Positions 53,091 to 62,605 of a DNA stretch of 64,000 nucleotides are shown here, piece by piece. The notes below the pieces were generated by a model. The model worked only from the letters and a program-made list of their open reading frames with translations. It was not told where the DNA came from and made no database searches. The first letter of the stretch is position 1; every line of letters starts with the position of its first letter. The DNA lies in assembly GCA_022478985.1 (NCBI GenBank), contig JAKSZP010017374.1, positions 1 through 64,000 of the forward strand, given 5' to 3'. Source of the stretch: Massospora cicadina (Eukaryota; Entomophthoromycota; Entomophthoromycetes; Entomophthorales; Entomophthoraceae). The position numbers were made by a program, and so were the translations under genes.

Positions 53091-53567
53091 TAATTGACTG
53101 TCCATTGTACCTGGCATTTTCATTTTCCTCATCAAGCTAAGTGAAGCAGTGGATACCATTATCCAGATAAACGTTCAGTCAATAGCCTGCATTCTGTTGG
53201 TTATTTGGTCAATATTCAACTTTATAAACAGCTCCCAGATAGCTTTAAAAAATCAGTTTATGACCAAATTGTTCCATTACCCTCTACTTTCCCCTCAGTC
53301 TTCCATCAAAGTGGGAACTTCAATATTGGCTTTGCTGACTTGGCTTCAGGTTCTGATCCCAACGTCAAGTCAATATCCATATTGGCCCCATGGTCTGATG
53401 CTGCACCTGTGCCCAAGTTAGTCCTCTCTGGTGCACCAGTCTGTAAGTCAACGGAAGCCCATCTTGGAGAGGAACAATTTTACCACTTGTTTGCTCAATT
53501 TTGCTCCTTCAAAAGGACCTTTTTCCTCCTGATTTTGTTACAAACTCTTTGGTGTCAGCAGAAATAA
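53091..53567 (+). pseudogene. gypsy-3 gag remnant
   Basis: The frame 53,205-53,567 contains YKQLPDSFKKSVYDQIVPLP, which resembles the C-terminal capsid helix region, and a loosely conserved acidic tail (HLGEEQFYHLFAQF). No knuckle is visible. Most of gag seems deleted, since only ~0.5 kb separates the LTR from the protease. Confidence 0.5.
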
Positions 53568-53610
53568 CCATATCCACTAATAAACAAAATTTTGTCTACT
53601 TTTTTTACCA

Positions 53611-53976
53611 ATGAAAATTAGTACTGGGGCTCACCAGGTGTCCTTCAAGGCCTTGGTCAACATTGGAGCAGCGGGTAACTTAATGAGTCTGGAGTTTGAC
53701 CACCAGCTTGATCTAAACCTGGACTTGGTGCCTTCAATGATGGTCGCCTCATCAGCCTCCCAGCCATCCTATAAAGTACAGCAGCTAGTACCCTTCTCAT
53801 TTCACCAGTTTAGCTTTTGCAACTATTTCTTGGCAATGCCTAACCTTGTGTTCCCAGTGATCTTGAGTGTAGGTTGTTGCGTTGGCAGCATGTGCAAATC
53901 CACTTGGAATCCAACATACTGTGATTTTCTAATGGTCAGAAAGAGAGCAAGTTTCCCTTACTGGATACCCTTATAA
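53611..53976 (+). pseudogene. gypsy-3 aspartic protease, catalytic Asp lost
   Basis: The 121-codon open frame reads MKISTGAHQVSFKALVNIGA, then AGNLMSLEFDHQLDLNLDLV. This is the retropepsin active-site region, but the expected D-S/T-G-A is N-I-G-A, so the catalytic aspartate is asparagine. It ends at a stop close to the solo-LTR insertion. Confidence 0.7.
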
Positions 53977-54017
53977 AGCTCAAGGCCATGGGTCAATTAC
54001 ATCCCTTGTATCTCCTG

Positions 54018-54022
54018 TAGGT
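54018..54022. repeat. Target-site duplication of nested solo LTR (left), TAGGT
   Basis: TAGGT, repeated exactly at 55,033-55,037. Confidence 0.88.
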
Positions 54023-55032
54023 TGTAAGTCCCGAGGAACGTCCTCTGGGCGTTGATTGGGCCACCTTTCTGTTCCTGAGCAAGAAAGTACCAAAGAGGAT
54101 GGCCATACCCCTTGTTACTTAGGGCGATCTCGCTCACATGGTAGATGAGCACTGGAAAATAGCCCTTCAGCTTTGGATCCCACTTCTGGTACTTGCACTC
54201 TCCTCAGCAGAACTGTTATGAGGAATTAATAAAATCTGCGCTGAGATCACTAAAATGGAACTGATTGCAACTATTTTGAGTGGCAATCAGCTGGATACTT
54301 GGATTTCAAATGGTCAAGGAGGTATGAAGGCTGATCTATCAGCTGGAACTCCCAACGGTTGCAATTTGGTTTACATGATGATCAAAAATCTTCCCCCCTC
54401 CCAAATTCATCAGGCATCACCCCCGATGGGCAGCTTCCTGCCAGAAAATTGGGCATTGCGCCTGATGCAATACTACTGACCATAACTTGGCTCGTCACCA
54501 AATTTTGCAATGTCAGTCCCCCAGGGAACTAACCCTCCTATTTCCAAATAGTTCACCTCTTAGGTTGAATTGACTGCAACTCAGCCTGCCACCAAACTTA
54601 GCGATGTCAGTCCCCAGGGAACTAACCCACCTATTTCCAAATAGTTCACCATTTAGGTCAATCCAACCAAAACTCAGCTCATTACCAAATTTTGCAATGT
54701 TAGTCCCCAGGGAACTAACCCACCCATTCCAAATAGTTCACCACTTAGGTCGAACTTGCAGAACCCGATCCCAGCTTATTTTCCCCAAAATCAATGACTA
54801 TTTAATTGGGTGCGTCGCACTGAGAAAATTGTTGGTTGATTCTCTTCCTTAAATTTTCAATAAAAAAACCCTTTCCAAAATTTCCGTTTTTATCTGTTAA
54901 GATTTAAGTTCCCTTCCAGTTCTATATCCGTCATACCAGCAGCAGTGCCCCTGGCATTCTGGTCCACCACTTGGATGCTTTGGCATTCAGGCTGGTAGGC
55001 CAGTCTATTTTCTACTTGCCTTCTGCCTGACA
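54023..55032 (+). mobile_element. Solo LTR related to gypsy-3 LTRs, 1,010 bp
   Basis: It starts TGTAAGTCCCGAGGAACG, like the gypsy-3 LTRs, and ends CCTGACA. The 5-bp duplication TAGGT is perfect. Its second half parallels the LTR sequence (GGCATTC...GGCTGGTAGGCCAGTCTATTTT-like and AATAAAAA segments), but its middle is different and carries a 93-bp tandem repeat. It therefore represents a sister family that inserted into gypsy-3 and then lost its internal part by recombination. Confidence 0.85.
54481..54758. repeat. Three ~93-bp tandem repeats in solo LTR
   Basis: Units starting near 54,481, 54,577 and 54,670 share AGTCCCCAGGGAACTAACCC and TTCCAAATAGTTCACC. The gypsy-3 LTRs lack the repetition at the corresponding place. 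Confidence 0.85.
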
Positions 55033-55037
55033 TAGGT
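55033..55037. repeat. Target-site duplication of nested solo LTR (right), TAGGT
   Basis: Second exact copy. Confidence 0.88.
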
Positions 55038-55840
55038 CTTCTGCCATATTTTACCACTGCAATGATGGGCAATCAGAGCATCTTTGACTCTGAAGAGGAT
55101 AAGCACCTTCCACCACATACAGAATTTAACTTTGAGTTTTCAGACAATGGTGAAAGTTGTGAACATAAATTGTTCACTGCACCTACATTCAGCGGAGGAG
55201 GATGCTGCCCTCAATGTATGGTTGGATGACATGCTAAAGAAGGGTTAGTTGTTTAAGAAGACCTCCCCAGTTTCCTCTCCAATCATCAATGCCAAGAAAG
55301 TCAGCGGTTCCTTTCATCCCTGCGTAGATTTATGAGCACCTCAACAATATCACAGGCCATGATCCTCACCCAATGCCATTAAAACAGACAATCAACCAAA
55401 CGACTGCAAAGTTAAAGGTGTTTTCAATACTTGTTCTGGTCAACGCCTTTAATCAAATTTTGGGTGAAGGAAGGTCAGAGATGGCTTACCACTATCTAAA
55501 TGAGATGAGGCGCTTTTCAATTTTTAGTGATGTCCTTTGTGCTGAAGAAAGTGCCTGCAACATTTCAGAGAATTATTGGTAGTGTGCTAGGGGATCTCAT
55601 ATTTTCTACATGGTTGCATATATTAATGACATCCTGGTACATTCTCTATCCCTAAACAACATGTGAAGGACCTGGAGGTGGTAGTGTGTTCTGCATAAGG
55701 CTGGTTTGTTTGTCAATCCATCAAAATGTGAATTTTATTGAAAAGAAGTCATCTTCTTTGGGCAATTTTACTTGAAAGATGGGTACGCCATCTCACCCAG
55801 AAAACTGGATGCCATACGTGAGTGGCTAACTCCAACAAAT
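55038..55840 (+). pseudogene. gypsy-3 reverse transcriptase remnant
   Basis: Scattered frames show RT blocks: a DDMLKKGLV-like region and SPIINAKKVSGSFHPCVD (55,210-55,330), the LTKLKVFSILVLVNAFNQI-like strand-and-aspartate region at 55,410-55,450, and HYLNEMRRFSIFSDVLCAEE. The tyrosine-box region near 55,610-55,650 reads VAYINDILVHS, i.e. Y-I-N-D for Y-x-D-D. The segment is peppered with stops and clearly dead. Confidence 0.7.
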
Positions 55841-56700
55841 CAGTAGCAATTGAAAAGAATTTTGGGTACCATAAAATTACTACAAAAATTCTCTCCCATA
55901 CTCTCTCAGCTAGCCACCCCTCTCCATCCACTCATGGGCAAAAATGTCCCCTTTTGCTGGACGCCAGAGTGCCAGAAGGCATTTGATTCTATTAAAGAGG
56001 TGTTCTTGTTGCCTCCCATCCTTAAGATGTGAATCTTTCCAAACTCTATATTGTAGCATGCGATGCATCTTCTGCTGCAGTAGGGGCTGTCTTTCACCAG
56101 AAGCACAAGGTTTGGAACACCTGTTTGCTTAATTTTCGCAAGATTTCTTCCACCAAGAAATCCTGAGCCATCTACGACAAGGAGTTGGCAGCCATGGCTT
56201 GAGCCTTGACCCACTGGCAGTATCTCTTGCAGGGCGCTCAGCACAAGTTGACTGTGCATTCAGACCATCAAGCTCTCCTCTATTTCCGCAAGCCACAGAA
56301 GTTGGCACACTGGCAGGCCTGTATCTACCAGGATTTGTTCAGCTTTAACTTCAGTTGAGTTTTGAAAGGGGCGTTAAATATTCTTCCCCAATTTTCTAAG
56401 CTGCAACCCTGCCTTTTTCCCAGATGACTCTGATAAGACGGATCTTGTCATAGTCGTTCCCCCAACCCAAATCTTAGCCATGGTACCCCTCGTGGTTTCA
56501 GCAGCAGTCTTAGCTTTGGACACACCCTTGATTTTGTGGGTCTTAGCAGCACAAACTGCATGTGTGGAAGGGGTGGATCTTCTGGAGCGGTTGTCTTGCC
56601 AACTTAAAAGCATTCCTTGTATTCTCTTGCCAAGGGGCTCACCAGTTCAGATCATAGGTGTGGGTACCCCCTATCCTCTGAGCTGAAGTAATTCAGACTC
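55841..56700 (+). pseudogene. gypsy-3 RNase H remnant and linker
   Basis: The frame 55,850-56,032 shows RILGTIKLLQKFSPILSQLA and CWTPECQKAFDSIKEVFLLP, the RT-RNase H connection. The continuation (NLSKLYIVACDASSAAVGAV, then KEL-type and HSDHQALLYFRK) can be followed to about 56,300 with frame changes. It is equivalent to the gypsy-2 domain at 35,262-35,816. Confidence 0.75.
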
Positions 56701-56818
56701 ATCACAATCCTCCCACAGTTTATCACCTGGAGAATAAGAAGTGCATCAATTTAGTAAGTGTACCTTTAACTGGTAAGGCTTGTCAAAGGATGTTCCAGCA
56801 TGGACTGCAAACTGTGTG

Positions 56819-57436
56819 TGTAATGGATCAGGCGGACCTGATCCATACATTGCTTCGGATCAGTCAGTACTGGATCTAAATATGGAATCCATAGGAAGGA
56901 ACCCAAATGAGAGGGAATTGGAGTAAGGGAAATTTGACTATCCAAAGCCAAAACACATCCAAGTCAATATGATGTCAGACTTATGAGTGGCATAGACAAT
57001 GATTAAGTGGGGTATGGAATCTTCGACCAAAATGTGCTGGACAGTTCAGGAGAGCTTAGTGTAGGAGAAAGTTTATTTAATACTAGCAAAGTACTATTTC
57101 TTTGGGGATAGGCTGGCCTGCATGGCCAGTTGAGTCTTCTACAAAACCCCCAAAATTTAATAAAGAATTGCTTGCATAAGAAAAGATTATTTTATCTTAA
57201 GTAATATAACTGGATCAAAGATATGGGCTCCACTAGTGAGCTTGGTGTGGCGTTGGCATGGATCTCAGAACCCTCCTACAGCATGTGGACAGTGATCCAA
57301 GGGTGCGTGGCAATGAAGAAACTTGGCGGATGGGTTTGGGGATTGGCTCTGGCAGGCTGGTCCCTAGTAGAGTCAGCTATGAGGCTCTTACTTCCCAATT
57401 TCCTTATGGAATATTGGCGTAAACCCATTCGTTACA
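56819..57436 (+). repeat. LTR 1 of the small LTR element
   Basis: Starts TGTAATGGATCAGGCGG and ends CATTCGTTACA. In the first ~130 bases all ~19 substitutions against LTR 2 are transitions. Confidence 0.88.
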
Positions 57437-57642
57437 TTAGACTCAACTCAACTTTTTCTTGGTCAATCTTGGAGTGCCATGAGTGGAAGGAGGTGGAGGT
57501 TCTGGAAGAAGAGGAATGGTTTTGCCATGGGTGGAAGGAGGTGGAGGTTCCAAAAGGGGAGGAATGGTGCTACAGTGGTTTAAAAAGGTGTCATAACTTC
57601 AGTTTCAGGTGTGGTTGGCTCAAGTGTCCAGAGGAGTTGTGA
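57223..57642 (+). CDS. 139-codon open frame across LTR 1 and interior
   Basis: The frame begins in LTR 1 (MGSTSELGVALAWISEPSYS), crosses the LTR end and includes the two CHxWKEVEV repeats. The LTR part contains a hydrophobic stretch (LGGWVWGLALAGWSL). The corresponding region of LTR 2 stays open for 68 codons. I recognise no family. It may be fortuitous. Confidence 0.3.
   Translation: MGSTSELGVALAWISEPSYSMWTVIQGCVAMKKLGGWVWGLALAGWSLVESAMRLLLPNFLMEYWRKPIRYIRLNSTFSWSILECHEWKEVEVLEEEEWFCHGWKEVEVPKGEEWCYSGLKRCHNFSFRCGWLKCPEEL
57476..57571 (+). repeat. Two 48-bp tandem coding repeats
   Basis: GCCATGAGTGGAAGGAGGTG and GCCATGGGTGGAAGGAGGTG start two adjacent 16-codon units translating as CHEWKEVEV... 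and CHGWKEVEV..., each ending in EEW. Confidence 0.85.
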
Positions 57643-57654
57643 ATGAAGTGTACC

Positions 57655-58197
57655 AGGAGGCAGATGAAATGACGCATGCCATGGCAGATATCGAGGAAAA
57701 TCAATGTAGAAGTACAGTATGGGCAGTGGCCCAGTAGAAGCAACAGGCGGATCCACAAAGGGCGTTTGAAGGAGCTATGGATGAGGTGTACCAGGGGACA
57801 AAATGGCGTTTGCCATGGCAAATATCAAGGAAAACCTATGGGGAAGTGCAGAGTGGGCGGTGGACTGGCAAAAGCAACAGTTGATCCAAGAAGAGCGTTC
57901 AGAGGAGCTGTGGATGAAGTGTGCTGGGGGTGGACAAGATGACGTGTGCCCTGGCAGATACTGAGGAAGAGCTAAGTGGAAGTTTGGAGTGGGCGGTGGC
58001 CCACCAGAAGCAACAGGCGGATCCACAAAGAGCATCAGGAGGAGCCGTGGATGGAGTGTACCGGGGGGGTGGACAAAATGGCATGCGCCCTGGTGGATAT
58101 TGAGGGAAAGTTATGGGGAAGTTTTGAGCAAGCAGTGGCCCACTGGAAGTGACAGGCGGATCAACAAAGAGCACCAGATCCAGAGTTTGGGAGATGG
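57655..58197 (+). repeat. Four ~138-bp (46-codon) tandem repeats in the small LTR element
   Basis: Units start near 57,655, 57,797, 57,933 and 58,071. Each translates to a version of DKMACALADIEE, then LWGSLEWAVAHQKQQADPQ, then RASGGAVDGVY. The period is a multiple of three and the amino-acid pattern is retained although stops and shifts have accumulated. An alanine-, glutamine- and glutamate-rich helical repeat protein is suggested. The function is unknown; by position a Gag-like structural role is possible. Confidence 0.75.
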
Positions 58198-58328
58198 GCG
58201 AAGGGCTGGCCACGTGTGCAGGTAAAGTGGAAAGGTGATTTAGAGGAGGAGGCAGCATGGAAAAGGGGAGAAGATGGCGCGCGGTGACTGAGGATGGTCC
58301 AGGAGTTCTGGGTTTCATAAAGTGATGA

Positions 58329-58945
58329 TGTAACGGATTGGGTGGCACCTGATCCGTACATTGCTTTGGATCAGTCAGTACTGGATCTGAATATGGAATT
58401 TATAGGAAGGAACCTGAATGAAAGGGAATTGGAGCAAGAGAAATTTGACTGTCTGAAGCTGAAACGCATTTGAGTCAATATGACATCAGATTTATGAGCA
58501 GCATGAATGATGATTTGGTGGGGTATGGAATCTTTGCCCAAAATGTGCTGGATGGTTCAGAGAGCCTAGCATAGGAGAAAGCTTATTTAATACTAGCAAA
58601 GTACTATTTATATGGGGATAGGCTGGCCTGAATGGCCAGTTGAGTCTTCTACAAAACCCCCAAAATTTAATAAAGAATTGCTTGCATAAGAAAAATTATT
58701 TTATTTTAAGTAATATAATTGGATCAAAGATATGGGCTCCACTAGGGAGCTTGGTGTGGCATTGGCTTGGATCTCAGAACCCTAATACAGCGTTTGGACA
58801 GTGATCTGAGGGTGTGTGGCAATGAAGAAACTTGGCGGATGGGTTTGGGGATTGGCTCTGGCAGGCTGGTCCCTAGTAGAGTCAGCTATGAGGCTCTTAC
58901 TTCTAAATTTTCTTATGGAATATTGGCGCAAACCCATTTGTTACA
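58329..58945 (+). repeat. LTR 2 of the small LTR element
   Basis: Starts TGTAACGGATTGGGTGG and ends CATTTGTTACA. Matches LTR 1 along its length. Confidence 0.88.
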
Positions 58946-59400
58946 ATGTGTTTTGCACATGGGCAAAATTGGATTGGTTTGGGAGGAATGGTCTTCTTCA
59001 GCCCTTGCATCAGGCAGAGTGACCATGAACAATGATGTCCGTGGACTTTATTGTTGAGCTACCCTTCTCCAAGGGGTTCACAGAAGTTATGATGGTTATA
59101 GACCACTTCACAAAATCCTTCCTACTTATTCTGTGCCCCTCTGCTATTACTTCTGAGGAAACTGCCCACCTATTTGCGCGCCATGTCTTTTCAATGTTCA
59201 GTCTCCCATAGGAAGTTGTCAGTGACTGTAGGCCCCAATTCACAGCACAGTTTTGGAACAAGCTCTTGGCGTTCTTGAAGATCATGCCCTGTTGCTCCAT
59301 TGCATACCATCCACAGTCAGATGGCCAAACTGAATGGGTTTTATATCTTGGAGCAGTACTTGCAGTGCAACGCTGCAGCCACTCAGGATACCTGAGCGGG
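58946..59400 (+). pseudogene. gypsy-3 integrase core
   Basis: After the nested element the integrase continues: NGLLQPLHQAE, then MMSVDFIVELPFSKGFTEVM, and MVIDHFTKSFLLI, which covers the first catalytic aspartate strand. EVVSDCRPQFTAQFWNKLLA gives the second aspartate and IAYHPQSDGQTEWV the catalytic glutamate. One stop lies between LP and EVV. All three DDE residues remain visible, and this is the best-kept domain of gypsy-3. Confidence 0.85.
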
Positions 59401-59920
59401 CGACCTCCATCTTGCCCAGTTTACATAAAATAACAGGACCATGAATCCACAGGCTTCTCCCCATATGAAGTGACCTTGGGTTATAATTCATCATTTTTAG
59501 TCAGTCCATGCCTTCGCCCAGTGTACCATAAGAAAAAATCACTCTCATCTTATTTTTGCCACACAGGCATTGGTTCTGGGAGCACTTGATTAAGGCCATA
59601 AGTGATTATAAACGATTTTTAGATTGGAAGAAGCTCTCATCACATGACATTAAGGTATTTTCACATGTCATGCTTGACACACACCACTTGCGCATGCAGG
59701 CGCCCTCATGTAAGTTTTCAAGAAAGTGCTCAGATCCCCATCTGGTGGAATAAGACTTGGGAAATGGCGTCTTCTGTTTAAAATTCCACCTCACATGAAG
59801 CAACATTTAATCTTACATGTCTCTCAGCTGTGCCCATTCAAGGGGGAAATCCCATCAACCCAGAGCCTATCATGATTGAGGCTGTGGAGGAAGCTGAGGT
59901 TTAATGGATCTTAGCTCCCA
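59401..59920 (+). pseudogene. gypsy-3 integrase C-terminal region
   Basis: Translation continues with STGFSPYEVTLGYNSSFLV (the family's P-F-E-x-x-x-G-x-x-P region) and ends near 59,900 with PINPEPIMIEAVEEAEV. A frame at 59,556-59,753 covers an alternative reading. Frame changes are frequent. Confidence 0.6.
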
Positions 59921-60157
59921 ACGCTCACGCCATTTAGTATAATATATAGTCACATGGAAAGGGTATCTTACAAAAATATATAAATTTGACGCTTGGGACT
60001 ATGCTAACTGCTCAGAGCTTGTCAAGGCTTTCCACGCTATTCACCCTAATGCTCCCCACCAACTAAAAAGATTGCTATACTAATGATGACCAAGTTGATT
60101 AAGGCCCACAAAAATATGGCCCCTTACTTAATTTCCTGGTGGTGGCGCTTCCCCTTT

Positions 60158-60175
60158 GGGAAAAGGGAAGGATTA
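60158..60175 (+). promoter_or_regulatory. gypsy-3 polypurine tract
   Basis: GGGAAAAGGGAAGGATTA lies directly before the TGTAAGT start of the right LTR. Confidence 0.8.
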
Positions 60176-60926
60176 TGTAAGTCCAGGGGAGCGCCCCCTC
60201 CACTTGGATTGGGTGGAATTTCCTTTCCCATCCAAAAAAGGGTCCAAGAAGGCCAGCTGCCCCTCTAATCTCCCTGAGAACCTCGCCCATGTGGTGGACA
60301 AGCGGTGGGTAACAGCTTACACTTTGAGTACTCCAACACCCATTCCATTATTAACTTCAGCTGATATGGTACTGTGAATCAAGGGAATTTGTGCCAAGCT
60401 ACTGGAAAGTCAGCATCCCCATGGATTTTAAAGGTTCAAATAAAGTTGATGGCAATGAGCCTTTGGCATCAAGGCCTGAGAGCCCAAACCCTCAGCAACA
60501 AAGCACAACAGGTGCATACTTTTAGCAAACAAAGCATCTAGTGTTATATCTTTGGCAAAGCTCGCTAATGGCATCATGCCATTGGTAAATGTTGTTAATA
60601 GCTAAAACCCTCCCTGGAAGCATCAAAATCCTCATCTGATGAATCTCACTTGGTCAAACAGACGCCAGAGCAACTGAGTGCAGGCATGTTGGGCGCCCCA
60701 AATCTGTTCCTGACCTCTTGGGACTGGCCTATTTGGGGTGACCTTGGGAGGTTCCCATTGCCCATCAGGTGAGATGCACTAATTGTTAGAACTGTTGTAA
60801 ATCTTCTATTTGGGCATCAGTGGATGAACTGAAAGCAACTCAGCCTGCCACCAATTCTTTCAAAGTCATTTAAAAATTTCTGGTTTTCTCCCCCTCACTC
60901 AAAGTTCGCTGGGTTAGGGCAATCTC

Positions 60927-61168
60927 TTTTTAGCACTAGTGGTGCTCAACCCAAAGGAGGAGCCACCACACATCTTTATTTGCAAATGGGCTAAACAAAG
61001 AGATTATCATGAATTAAAAAAATTCCCAGTATAGCCTCTAGGTTATCAGCCTAGAAAGCTATATCAGATGGTGTGGAAGCCTTGAGGAAACTTTTGTCTG
61101 GCGCCCGCTTTAGCTGGCAGACCATGGCGGACAACATCAGGGTAGGAGCATCAGTGACATGAGGCATA
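60927..61168 (-). mobile_element. LINE-C6: 242-bp 5'-truncated copy
   Basis: The reverse complement ends GAGCACCACTAGTGCTAAAA. The duplication is GGGTTAGGGCAATCTC (60,911-60,926) against GGGTTAGGGAAAATCTC (61,169-61,185). The left LTR of gypsy-3 shows the empty site at about 52,548-52,565. Confidence 0.92.
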
Positions 61169-61428
61169 GGGTTAGGGAAAATCTCAAGGGCCTTAATCCC
61201 GCACTTTTCTAAGCCATTACTAAAATCAATTGTCTATTTAAGCAGTTGTAACACACCGAGGAAATTGACAGTTGATTTTCCAATTTTTAAATCCAATAAA
61301 AATTCCCTTCTCTCAAATTTATTTAAATTCAAACATATTTTTCCAAACCTCATGACATCTGCAATGTGGCACCACAGCCAATGTATTGAATGGGTTGTTT
61401 CAGTCATATTAGCTTCAATCCCCACCAT

Positions 61429-62324
61429 TGTCAAGAGAGTGTCTGTAACTCTCTCATTCCCAGCAAGGTGATGTTGGATGCAAACATACATTGCTAGGGA
61501 ACTAGCCATTTATAAAAAGGGTAAGAAGACACCTCAAATGATGCCTGTGCCAATGGTACCCCAGGCAAGGGTGTAGAATGCAAAATATAAGATTAAGTAT
61601 GTTAGGAACATAACAGCTTGAGTGGACCCCTGAGAGGAGTCCATATTCAAGTGTAGTTTGGCGTCAGGGAGCTTGGGTGCTTCAATCTGGATGGGACCTG
61701 GGTGGCCCAAGGGAGCATCTGGGATTTTGGTGTATTGCAATAGAAGGTAGTGGCCCACATAGTTGGAGACCTCCACAAAGAGGTCCACCACCAAGTTAGC
61801 CCAAGGAACCATAAGTTTAAACGTAAAAAATGGATATTTTATTTAAAGGAAGTCAACCAACAAGGAATCTTGGTTGCAAAAAATGTATTTAAAATGTGCT
61901 GGGGAAATTTGGGTTCTGCAGAAATGCGCCCAAGCCTTGACGCTCCAATAAACAGACGCTTCCATCCATTTTGGTAAAATACACCAAAAGTGCCTTCACT
62001 CAAGTAATCGATTGAAGCCTTATTTTCACCTGAAGTCAAGATTTCATAGCTGGAGTGGGACTCAAACCCTTGCTCATCAACCAAGCAAATTGAACCTTTT
62101 TAATTTAAAACGTAAATCGTTCATTTCAAAGCCTGGGCTGAGATAGGAGGCTGGGCGTTTTGCACCCCATTAGTATCAACCTGGGCATGCTTGGCTTGCA
62201 CCCAGAGTTAATCTAAGGTGTGCTTTAGGTCAGGGAGAGCCTGAAGCTTCATCTTCTGGGCCTCCTGTCGCCCAGCCTTATCCCTAGCATCAGTGCCTAC
62301 TATTATGTCATCCAACCATGACTA
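61429..62324 (-). mobile_element. Solo LTR (family S), second copy, 896 bp
   Basis: The reverse complement matches 29,905-30,799 along its whole length, including the tRNA-like box pair and the hydrophobic open frame (with stops). The left LTR of gypsy-3 shows the empty site near 52,808. The 5-bp duplication is degenerate here (ACCAT against a CTATAT-like flank) and the terminal dinucleotide has mutated. Confidence 0.85.
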
Positions 62325-62605
62325 TATAGTCACTTGCGCCTGTTGTGTAATGTATTTTATGGATGTTTTGGTCTCATAATCCCCTATGCTCTATACCCTG
62401 GCCCATTGGCCCTGGGGATGCAACAGCCTGGCTCTTTACTTGTTGCTTTTTACATTTGCAGCCCAATGGTAATACATCCTTACTTATCCCTCAGCATATT
62501 TTAACGCCATTTGAGCGCAATTCCCCTGGCTTCTGGCTTGCCTTTTGGGTGTTTCTGCATCCTGACTGGCAGACCAGTCTATTTTTATCTACCATCTCCC
62601 TGACA

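Larger units (their letters stand above)
56819..58945 (+). mobile_element. Small non-autonomous LTR element (2.1 kb) with repeat-coding interior
   Basis: Two direct repeats of 618 and 617 bp (56,819-57,436 and 58,329-58,945) begin TGTAA and end TTACA, an inverted terminal pentamer. The flanking pentamers GTGTG and ATGTG differ once. The 892-bp interior has no protease, RT or integrase but encodes tandem repeats of 16 and 46 codons. It lies in the integrase of gypsy-3, and the integrase reading resumes after it. No convincing primer site or purine tract was found, so the transcription direction is open. It resembles TRIM/LARD-type elements in lacking pol. Confidence 0.85.
51809..62605 (+). mobile_element. 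gypsy-3: Ty3/gypsy element with ~1.28-kb LTRs and four nested insertions
   Basis: The left LTR (51,809-53,090) and right LTR (60,176-62,605 including insertions) begin TGTAAGT and end AACA/GACA. The flanking pentamers are GGTAG and GATAG (one change). A purine tract precedes the right LTR. The internal region keeps traces of gag, protease, RT, RNase H and integrase in order. Four later insertions are nested in it: a related solo LTR (54,023-55,032), a small LTR element (56,819-58,945), a LINE-C fragment (60,927-61,168) and a family-S solo LTR (61,429-62,324). No obvious TGG primer site follows the left LTR. Confidence 0.88.
60176..62605 (+). repeat. gypsy-3 3' LTR carrying two insertions
   Basis: It starts TGTAAGTCCAGGGGAGCG and ends CTCCCTGACA. 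Without the LINE-C fragment, its duplication and the family-S solo LTR, its length is about 1.28 kb, matching the left LTR. Confidence 0.88.

Noticed and set aside
57591..58361. Minus-strand frames up to 149 codons, rich in proline and serine
   Set aside because: They are the complement of the 138-bp tandem repeats. The plus reading gives the more regular 46-residue pattern.
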